From assembly GCA_021805275.1 (NCBI GenBank), contig JAJZFQ010000042.1, positions 1,806 through 24,506 of the forward strand: 22,701 nt of DNA. Direction: 5' to 3'. Each line of letters opens with the position of its first letter. Position 1 is the first letter of the stretch. This document shows positions 9,401-14,154 of the stretch, piece by piece. The stretch comes from Pseudomonadota bacterium (GTDB lineage: Bacteria; Pseudomonadota; Gammaproteobacteria; Steroidobacterales; Steroidobacteraceae). Both the position numbers and the translations under genes were made by a program. The notes below the pieces were generated by a model, which saw only the letters and a program-made list of their open reading frames with translations, ran no database searches and was not told the DNA's origin.

Positions 9401-9480
9401 TCGTGCAGCTGCCTCTGGTGCTGGTGGCGATGCCGGTGGTGTTGGGACTGACGGAGCGCCTGGAACGCGAGGCGGCCTGA
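6412..9480 (+). CDS. RND efflux permease (HAE-like), first system
   Basis: A 1022-residue proton-driven inner-membrane pump, the usual length for the AcrB/MexB superfamily. It has the standard two-fold layout: TM1, a large periplasmic porter loop (about 35-335), TM2-6, then TM7, a second loop and TM8-12. The TM4 motif Gly-Leu-Leu-Ile-Asp-Asp-Val-Ile carries the Asp400-Asp401 pair equivalent to AcrB Asp407-Asp408. This favours a drug/hydrophobe-type pump over the heavy-metal branch, where the pair is not kept, but the surrounding Asn-Ile-Met-Thr-Leu-Gly-Gly sequence is intermediate, so the substrate is uncertain. The start is GTG in a GTGA overlap with the adaptor stop. The gene is the last of the operon; its stop lies 10 bp from the stop of the leftward hydrolase. 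Confidence 0.92.
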   Translation: MSFTDWVERHRRSLLTVAFALAVAGIFAALSLPVGLFPVTSFPRIRIEVSAGSMPARQMLVDVTEPLEQVARAVPGAQDVSSTTSRGAAEIFVDFPWGSNMNQALLAVDAAFAQELPSLPKGTSYDIIQMSPNVIMPFVSYALISKTVPPTQLRQLARFAITPLLTGIPGVRRVGVLGGATPEVQVSVSVEKLHAFGLTLAGISQALAQTNVVQAVGRLEDNDLLYLAINDNAFNSLRSVRQVALRTAGNGIVRLGAIARITMGTVPQWLLVDDNGMPAVTFDVYQQDTADSITLAREVKQRLAAFMKTQPKAIHLYKWYDQTKMVGSSIGALEEAILIGLVFAALVLLAFLRNWRVTLVAMLVVPLSVLITVLLLSLLGMTFNIMTLGGIAAAIGLLIDDVIVMIEHIARRAGVPGLENPHQSVLTAAREFLTPLLGSSLATIIIFIPLAFLSGITGAFFKFLSLTMASALIISLILTAFAVPLLARGLIDFKTFRDPSHGKETPLKRIHGRALSRLFDRPLLLVPALLALLLLGYLAYRNVGSGFLPRMDEGGFVLDYQAAPGTSLSETNRELEEIESILHKDPYVYTFSRRTGAGLGGDLNEAYQGDFFVRLINPSKRPDIWAVMDEITNKVTRDVPGIEFDTHQLMSDMIGDMVGRRQPVVISLSAKNPSVLGGVAVRVADAIRHVPGIEPASVNDGVVPAGDALDIHVDPAAAAMEGMTVEDVRNQVYHYLHGAVATRYLGTVEDIGVRLWLSPPERRLYRSQLGNLPIRAPNGRMLRLASVATVRFVAGQPELTRDNLAQIVPVTAQIGGGHDLGSTIAAVKQVLDKPGLLPPGVFYSLGGQYKQQQMAIHGMIRVFGAALVAELILLLFLYERFTIPIVIVLSSLISTGAVFVGLWLTGVELNITAMMGMVMIVGISTEMAVFYVSEYQALAQTMPRRTALYEAALNRLRPITMSTLAMILALVPLGAAISGSGDQMLQPLAIAIIAGAIVQLPLVLVAMPVVLGLTERLEREAA

Positions 9481-9490
9481 GTGGCCGATG

Positions 9491-10369
9491 TCAGTGCGCG
9501 GTGAGCCAGCGCTCGCCGTCCCGCCGGGCGCGGCCATCGGTCTCGAGCTTCAGCAGATGCGCCAGCAGTGAGCGTTCGGCAAGCGCATGCAACGCGGCAG
9601 GGACGTCGGCGTACACCGTTTCGACGAGTGCCGCGAGGCTCGCCGGTTCCTGCGCGCTCAGCGCCTCGCGCACCTGTCCCTCGCGATTCAGGCGGTGTGC
9701 GAGCAGGCCGCACAGGGCCTGATGAGGGGCGATGATCAACGTGCCGTGGCCCGGAGCGATCGCGCTGATGTCCATCGTCAGCAGCCGCTTGAGCGAGCCG
9801 ATGTAGGCGCTCATGTCGCCGTCGGGCGGATCGATCACGACGGTGGAGCCCTGGATGATGTGATCCCCGGTGAACAGCAGCCCGTCCGGCTCGAGCAGAA
9901 AGCACAGGTGATTCGAGGCGTGGCCAGGCGTGTGCAGCACCTGCAGCGTGGCGCGCCGGCCGAGCGTGAGTAGCTCGCCTTCACCGAGCTCGCGCGTCGG
10001 CCGGAAGCTGCGGTCCTGGCCGTGCGGATGGGTACTGAGGCGTCCGAGGAGTGCGGCGCCCGTGAGCTGCCCGAGCGGGGCGGCACCCGGGGAGTGATCC
10101 GGGTGCGTATGGGTGACGAGAATCTGCCGTATCGGCCCGGGGGCGGCGCGCTGCAGGAGATCCAGGTGCTTCGGGTCGGCCGGGCCCGGATCGATGAGCG
10201 CCCAGTGGTCCGCCTCGCCGACGAAATAGCTGTTCGTGCCCGGGCCGGTCATGAGCCCGGCGTTGCCGCAGGTCACCCGCCAGACTCGCTCGCCGAGGCG
10301 TATCGGCACGCCCGGCTCGACCGGTGGGGTCTCGCCGGCTCTGTGGCGCCTGCCGCTCTCGTGGTGCAT
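9491..10369 (-). CDS. MBL-fold metallo-hydrolase, LACTB2-like
   Basis: A 292-residue cytoplasmic metallo-hydrolase. The metal site is complete: Thr-His-Thr-His-Pro-Asp-His (His87, His89, Asp91, His92), His150 in Thr-Pro-Gly-His, Asp169 in Phe-Thr-Gly-Asp and His208 in Pro-Gly-His-Gly. After about residue 225 a helical segment matches the winged-helix tail of the LACTB2 (beta-lactamase-like 2) group, which in animals includes an endoribonuclease; bacterial members are mostly uncharacterised. A GGGGG stretch lies just upstream of the ATG. The gene is divergent from the dioxygenase gene (47 bp between starts) and convergent with the RND permease. It is not an ETHE1-type persulfide dioxygenase, because it has this C-terminal extension. 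The true substrate is unknown. Confidence 0.85.
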   Translation of the reverse strand: MHHESGRRHRAGETPPVEPGVPIRLGERVWRVTCGNAGLMTGPGTNSYFVGEADHWALIDPGPADPKHLDLLQRAAPGPIRQILVTHTHPDHSPGAAPLGQLTGAALLGRLSTHPHGQDRSFRPTRELGEGELLTLGRRATLQVLHTPGHASNHLCFLLEPDGLLFTGDHIIQGSTVVIDPPDGDMSAYIGSLKRLLTMDISAIAPGHGTLIIAPHQALCGLLAHRLNREGQVREALSAQEPASLAALVETVYADVPAALHALAERSLLAHLLKLETDGRARRDGERWLTAH

Positions 10370-10416
10370 TACCCCCGGATGCTAGCATGAGCCGAGCCAA
10401 TTCTGAGGAGTGCTAC

Positions 10417-11232
10417 ATGAGCGGCGCGGCGCACATGCCGACGGTGTATCTCACCCACGGCGGAGGACCGTGCTTCTGGATGGAATTCCCGCCGCCGTTC
10501 GGGCCGCACGCCTACGAGGGGCTGCGCGGCTACCTCGCCGGGCTGCTGGCGAGCCTGCCGGCCACCCCGAGCGCGATTGTGATGGTCTCGGCCCACTGGG
10601 AGCAGGTCGTGCCGACGGTAAGCACCGCCGCGCTCCCGCCCATGCTCTTTGACTACTACGGGTTCCCGCCCCACACCTACCGGTTGAGCTATCCCGCGCC
10701 GGGCTCCCCCCGGCTGGCCGGGCGGGTCCGCGGCCTGCTCGAGGCCGCCGGAATCGAGACCGCCGAGGATGCCGAGCGCGGCTTCGATCACGGCGTATTC
10801 GTGCCGATGCTCATCATCGATCCGGCGACGCGCATTCCCGTGGTCATGCTCTCGCTCGCGGCCGATCTCGATCCGGCGCGGCACCTGGCGATCGGCGCGG
10901 CGCTCGCGCCGCTGCGCGCCGAGCAGGTCCTCATCATCGGCAGCGGTAGCAGCTACCACAACCTGCGCGCGATCTTCGCCGGCGGGGAGGGCGGATCGGG
11001 CGCGTTTGATGCGTGGCTGGTCGAGACGGCCACGGCGATCGAGCCGGACGCACGCCGCGAACGGCTGCTCGGGTGGCGCTCGGCGCCAAACGCCATCGCC
11101 TGTCATCCGCGCGCCGAACACCTCATCCCGCTGATGGTGGCCGTGGGAGCCGCCGGGGACGATCCGGGCCACGCCACGTTCCGCGAGCACATCGCGGGCA
11201 AGGCCTATTCGTGCTTCAGCTTCGCGCGTTGA
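10417..11232 (+). CDS. DODA-type extradiol ring-cleaving dioxygenase (LigB family)
   Basis: A 271-residue class III dioxygenase of the 4,5-DOPA dioxygenase/YgiD group. Conserved histidines are visible: His14 in Leu-Thr-His-Gly-Gly-Gly-Pro, His60 in Val-Ser-Ala-His-Trp, His125 in Phe-Asp-His-Gly-Val-Phe-Val-Pro, His181 in Ser-Tyr-His-Asn-Leu and His235 in His-Pro-Arg-Ala-Glu-His-Leu-Ile-Pro-Leu. These supply the metal ligands and active-site residues in the family. The reaction is meta-cleavage of catechol-like rings; the native substrate in most bacteria is not known. The ATG at 10417 has GAGGAG six bases upstream (10405-10410), better than the ATG at 10387. The gene stands alone between a divergent hydrolase and a convergent ene-reductase whose stop lies 6 bp away. 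Confidence 0.88.
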   Translation: MSGAAHMPTVYLTHGGGPCFWMEFPPPFGPHAYEGLRGYLAGLLASLPATPSAIVMVSAHWEQVVPTVSTAALPPMLFDYYGFPPHTYRLSYPAPGSPRLAGRVRGLLEAAGIETAEDAERGFDHGVFVPMLIIDPATRIPVVMLSLAADLDPARHLAIGAALAPLRAEQVLIIGSGSSYHNLRAIFAGGEGGSGAFDAWLVETATAIEPDARRERLLGWRSAPNAIACHPRAEHLIPLMVAVGAAGDDPGHATFREHIAGKAYSCFSFAR

Positions 11233-11238
11233 GACGCC

Positions 11239-12318
11239 TCAGCCCGCGCAGGCGGCCGAGGCGCTCGGCGCGAGCGTCGGATAGTCGGTATAGCCGGCTG
11301 CCCCACCGGCATAGAAGAGCTCAGGCCGCGGCTCGTTCAGCGGTGCACCGCAGCGCAGGCGCTCGAGCAGATCGGGATTGGCGATGAACAGGCGGCCGAA
11401 CGCCGCCGCGTCGGCCTCGCCGCGCTCGAGCAGCGCCTGGGCGCTCTCGGGCGTGAGCTTCTCATTGGCGATGTACGCGCCGCCGAACTGCTGCTTCAGC
11501 TGCGGACCGAGGCGCTCGCCCTCGAGATGCTCGCGCACGCAGAGAAAGGCGATGCGGCGCTGCGAGAGTTCGCGGGCCACGTAGCCGAAGGTCGAGGCGC
11601 GGTCCGAATCGCCCATGCAGTGCGCATCCCCGCGCGGGGCCAGATGCACCCCGACGCGTCCGGCGCCCCACACCCGGATGGCGGCAGCCGTGACCTCGAG
11701 CAGCAGCCGGGCGCGATTGTGCACCGGTCCGCCGTACTCGTCGTCCCGCCGGTTGGTGCTGTCCTGTAGAAACTGATCGAGCAGATAGCCGTTGGCGCCG
11801 TGCACTTCCACGCCGTCGAAGCCGGCGCGCTCGGCATTCTCGGCACCGCGGGCGAATGCCGCGACGATGCCCGGAATCTCCTCGCGCGTAAGTGCGCGCG
11901 GCGTCACGTACGGGGTGGTCGGACGGACCAGGCTGACGTGGCCCTCGGGTGCGATGGCGCTCGGCGCCACCGGCAGCTCACCGTTGAGAAACAGCGGATG
12001 GGAAATCCGGCCGACGTGCCAGAGCTGCAGGAAGATCCGCCCGCCCTCGACATGCACGGCCTCGGTGATGCGGCGCCAGCCGTGAACCTGCTCGTCCGAC
12101 CAGATTCCCGGGGTGTCCGCATAGCCGATGCCCATAGGCGTGACCACGGTGGCTTCCGTGAGAATCAACCCCGCCGAGGCGCGCTGGCGGTAGTACTCGC
12201 ACATCAGTGCGTTGGGGATGCGCGCGGCGCCTGCGCGGCTGCGCGTCAACGGTGCCATCACGATGCGGTTGGGCAGACGCAGCTCGCCGAGCTGCAGCGG
12301 GTCGAACAATGTCGGCAT
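11239..12318 (-). CDS. nemA: Old Yellow Enzyme family ene-reductase (NemA-like)
   Basis: A 359-residue FMN-dependent, NAD(P)H-using alkene reductase that would reduce activated C=C bonds and nitro compounds in the cytoplasm. Family signs are Met-Ala-Pro-Leu-Thr-Arg-Ser (Thr25), Gln-Leu-Trp-His-Val-Gly-Arg (98-104), substrate-binding His173/Asn176 with Tyr178 in Val-His-Gly-Ala-Asn-Gly-Tyr, and the C-terminal Gly-Tyr-Thr-Asp-Tyr-Pro. A point of interest is His225 in Val-Gly-Val-His-Leu-Ala-Pro, where the family normally has an FMN-contacting Arg (Arg-Leu-Ser-Pro). The frame remains open upstream, but the ATG at 12318 starts the canonical Leu-Phe-Asp-Pro-Leu sequence; no strong ribosome-binding site is seen. 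It lies 49 bp after the ArsR-type regulator on the same strand, so it may share its transcript. The symbol is by similarity only. Confidence 0.88.
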   Translation of the reverse strand: MPTLFDPLQLGELRLPNRIVMAPLTRSRAGAARIPNALMCEYYRQRASAGLILTEATVVTPMGIGYADTPGIWSDEQVHGWRRITEAVHVEGGRIFLQLWHVGRISHPLFLNGELPVAPSAIAPEGHVSLVRPTTPYVTPRALTREEIPGIVAAFARGAENAERAGFDGVEVHGANGYLLDQFLQDSTNRRDDEYGGPVHNRARLLLEVTAAAIRVWGAGRVGVHLAPRGDAHCMGDSDRASTFGYVARELSQRRIAFLCVREHLEGERLGPQLKQQFGGAYIANEKLTPESAQALLERGEADAAAFGRLFIANPDLLERLRCGAPLNEPRPELFYAGGAAGYTDYPTLAPSASAACAG

Positions 12319-12367
12319 GGGATTTGTACGGATGCGAGGTGGAAACCTCGTATTGAAGCATGGGGGA

Positions 12368-12757
12368 TCAGATGCCGCAAAATTCATCGTGGAGCACTCC
12401 GAGCAGGCGCGTGACGACGCCCGGGGCGAGGGAGTAGTAGACCGTCTGCGACTGCCGCTTGGTGCGCACCATGCCGGCCTGACGCAGCACCGCCAGGTGC
12501 TGCGAGAGGGCCGACTGGCTGAGGGTGATGCGCTCATTCAGCTGACCGACGGACAATGCTTGGGGCACGAGATGGCACAGGATCATCAGCCGTTGCTCAT
12601 TGCCGAGGGCGCGCAGCACCCCGGCCGCCGCGCTACAGTGCGGCTGCATGTCGCGCGCCGCGCGCGCCAAGGCGCCGCCGGCGCGGCGCACCTCTCCTGC
12701 GGCGGTTACGGATGTCGATGTCGCGCGGGTTCGCATTTGCGAAGGAGTGTAAACCAT
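12368..12757 (-). CDS. ArsR-family sulfide/persulfide-responsive repressor (BigR/SqrR/YgaV-like)
   Basis: A 129-residue winged-helix repressor. The HTH (about 68-95) contains Leu-Ser-Gln-Ser-Ala-Leu-Ser-Gln-His-Leu and is followed by the wing Arg-Gln-Ser-Gln-Thr-Val-Tyr-Tyr. Two cysteines match the redox pair of the sulfide sensors: Cys61 in Leu-Met-Ile-Leu-Cys-His-Leu and Cys127 in the C-terminal Glu-Phe-Cys-Gly-Ile. Their separation of 66 residues equals that of BigR Cys42/Cys108 and SqrR Cys41/Cys107, where persulfide forms a bridge and releases DNA. Cys41 is an extra cysteine. The ELCVCD metal motif of arsenic/cadmium sensors is absent. Start choice is uncertain: GTG 12775, ATG 12757 and ATG 12736 are all in frame without a good ribosome-binding site. 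It is divergent from the DUF2892-pump-SQR operon and probably represses it and itself. Confidence 0.9.
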   Translation of the reverse strand: MVYTPSQMRTRATSTSVTAAGEVRRAGGALARAARDMQPHCSAAAGVLRALGNEQRLMILCHLVPQALSVGQLNERITLSQSALSQHLAVLRQAGMVRTKRQSQTVYYSLAPGVVTRLLGVLHDEFCGI

Positions 12758-12775
12758 GGCGTCGTAAATCACCAC

Positions 12776-12803
12776 TTGCTAATTTAGATAGTACTAATAT
12801 AAT
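12776..12803 (+). promoter_or_regulatory. Predicted sigma-70 promoter of the sulfide/pump operon
   Basis: TTGCTA at 12776-12781 and a perfect TATAAT at 12798-12803 are separated by 16 bp, an unusually good promoter in such GC-rich DNA. Transcription would begin near 12810, leaving a leader of about 47 bases before the DUF2892 start. The inverted repeat listed separately overlaps the spacer and the -10, so a bound repressor would block polymerase. Confidence 0.65.
12781..12800. promoter_or_regulatory. AT-rich inverted repeat, likely operator of the ArsR repressor
   Basis: AATTTAG (12781-12787) and CTAATAT (12794-12800) form an imperfect dyad around a 6-bp spacer, with the inner TTAG/CTAA arms perfect. 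It is an AT-rich island in GC-rich sequence, sits between the divergent starts of the ArsR gene and the pump operon, and resembles the AT-rich palindromes bound by BigR. It overlaps the predicted -10 on the plus strand and would also cover any leftward promoter for the repressor gene. Confidence 0.65.
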
Positions 12804-12856
12804 TTGTCCTGATCATCGGAATGCCGGTTCTGCGGCACGCTTCGCGGGAGGATGTC

Positions 12857-13057
12857 ATGTCAATCGATCGGGTCGTATTCGCTTTCGCCGGCACCGTCGT
12901 GCTGATCGGAGTGCTGCTCAGCTGGCTGGTGAGTTCCTGGTGGCTGATCGTGCCGGCGTTCGTCGGGGCGAATCTGCTGCAGTCGGCCTTCAGCGGCTTC
13001 TGTCCGCTCGCGCGGATTCTCAAGCGCCTCGGCGTCAAGCCCGGCGCAGCGTTTTGA
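12857..13057 (+). CDS. DUF2892 inner-membrane protein (YgaP membrane-domain homologue)
   Basis: A 66-residue protein with two hydrophobic helices (about 6-24 and 28-46) followed by Gly-Phe-Cys-Pro-Leu-Ala (Cys49) and a basic tail, the DUF2892 pattern. In E. coli the same membrane domain forms the C-terminus of YgaP, behind a rhodanese domain, and ygaP is paired with the sulfide-responsive regulator ygaV. Here the rhodanese part is absent. GGGAGG at 12846-12851 lies five bases before the ATG; an in-frame ATG at 12821 is less likely. It is the first gene of the operon, and its stop is 2 bp before the next start. The role is unknown; Cys49 after the second helix could carry or sense sulfane sulfur (inference). 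Confidence 0.85.
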   Translation: MSIDRVVFAFAGTVVLIGVLLSWLVSSWWLIVPAFVGANLLQSAFSGFCPLARILKRLGVKPGAAF

Positions 13058-13059
13058 AC

Positions 13060-14154
13060 ATGGCGGGCACGGCCATGAGGCCTCGCGCGCTCCTGTCGCG
13101 CACTGTCGTGTGCGCCGCCGCGGCCGTACTGGCCGGATGCAGCGCGCATCACGCTGCCGTCGAGCGCTCGAGCGCGCCGCCGCTGGCCTCGGTGCAAGTG
13201 CAGCTCGAGCAGGGCGCGGCTGAGGCGCGCTTCGACGGCATCGTCGAGGCGGTCAACCGCGCGACGCTCACCGCGCAGACCGCAGGGCGGGTGGCCTCGA
13301 TTGAGCATCACGTGGGGGATTTCGTACCCGCCGGTGCGCTGCTGATGCGTTTGCATGCCACGATGCAGCGCGCCAACCTCGGTCAGGCCCGGGCGGCCCT
13401 GCACGCCGCGCGGGCGCGGGCGACCGAGGCGCAATTGCGTTACAGCCGAGTGCGCGACTTGTTCAATCAGCGGGTCGTGCCGAAGGCCGACTTCGACCGC
13501 GTCACCGCCGAGCGGGACGCGGCGCTCGCGGCGTTGCACAGCGCTACCGCTGCGGTTGCCGGCGCGACCGAGGGGGTCGACTACACCGCGATCCGTGCGC
13601 CCTACGCCGGCGTGCTCACCGAGCGGCTGGTCCAGGTGGGCGAGGCGGTAGCCCCTGGCGCTCGGCTGCTCGGCTTCGCGGCGCTGCAGCCGTTGCGCGT
13701 GGTGGTCAACATCCCCGAGTCACTCGCCGATACGGTGCGGCGCTTCGGTGCGGCCACGATCAGCTTCGCCGGCCGAAGCATCCCGGCCGAGCGCGTGACG
13801 GTGTTCCCGCAAGCCTCGGCTCAATCCAACACATTCCAGGTGTACCTGCCCATCGCCGGTGCCGTCCCCGGACTGTATCCCGGCATGCTCGTGCGCGTCG
13901 CCTTCGCCACCGGCAAGCGTCCCCAGTTGCTCGTGCCGCAGCAGGCCATCGTGCGGCGCAGCGAGGTGACGGCGGTGTATCTGGTGCAACCGAGCGGCAA
14001 CACGCTGCTGCAGCAGGTGCGGCTCGGTGAGCCGCTCGGGGATCGCGTCGAGGTGCTCTCGGGGCTCACGCCCGGGGAACGGGTCGCACTCGATCCGCTT
14101 GCAGCCATGCGCCGACTCGAGCCGTTCCCGGTGCTCACCGGGAGCGCGCAGTGA
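13060..14154 (+). CDS. RND efflux periplasmic adaptor lipoprotein, second system
   Basis: A 364-residue membrane-fusion protein. The signal sequence ends in the lipobox Val-Leu-Ala-Gly-Cys (Cys27, counting from 13060), so it should be lipid-anchored in the periplasm like AcrA/MexA. The barrel-sandwich halves are near residues 60-100 and 170-205, the latter opening Ile-Arg-Ala-Pro-Tyr-Ala-Gly. Between them is a short alpha-hairpin of about 70 residues containing Arg-Val-Val-Pro-Lys-Ala-Asp-Phe. Beta-barrel and membrane-proximal domains follow. Starts at 13060 and 13075 both work; 13060 is preferred for coupling to the DUF2892 stop 2 bp upstream, 13075 gives a more typical signal length. The long open frame upstream is a shadow of the divergent ArsR gene. 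The stop overlaps the permease GTG by 4 bp. Confidence 0.88.
   Translation: MAGTAMRPRALLSRTVVCAAAAVLAGCSAHHAAVERSSAPPLASVQVQLEQGAAEARFDGIVEAVNRATLTAQTAGRVASIEHHVGDFVPAGALLMRLHATMQRANLGQARAALHAARARATEAQLRYSRVRDLFNQRVVPKADFDRVTAERDAALAALHSATAAVAGATEGVDYTAIRAPYAGVLTERLVQVGEAVAPGARLLGFAALQPLRVVVNIPESLADTVRRFGAATISFAGRSIPAERVTVFPQASAQSNTFQVYLPIAGAVPGLYPGMLVRVAFATGKRPQLLVPQQAIVRRSEVTAVYLVQPSGNTLLQQVRLGEPLGDRVEVLSGLTPGERVALDPLAAMRRLEPFPVLTGSAQ

Noticed and set aside
9491..10369. ETHE1-type persulfide dioxygenase, as found in BigR operons.
   Set aside because: The metallo-beta-lactamase fold is present, but the protein has a C-terminal winged-helix extension of the LACTB2 type and is in a separate transcription unit from SQR.
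12368..12757. Arsenic or cadmium sensor role for the ArsR protein.
   Set aside because: The ELCVCD metal-binding motif in the recognition helix region is absent, no arsenic or metal resistance gene is nearby, and the cysteine pair and context match sulfide sensors.
12556..13059. N-terminal extension of the second adaptor, giving a 532-residue protein.
   Set aside because: The extension runs antisense through the ArsR gene, the promoter region and DUF2892. The lipoprotein signal starting at 13060 or 13075 marks the real N-terminus.
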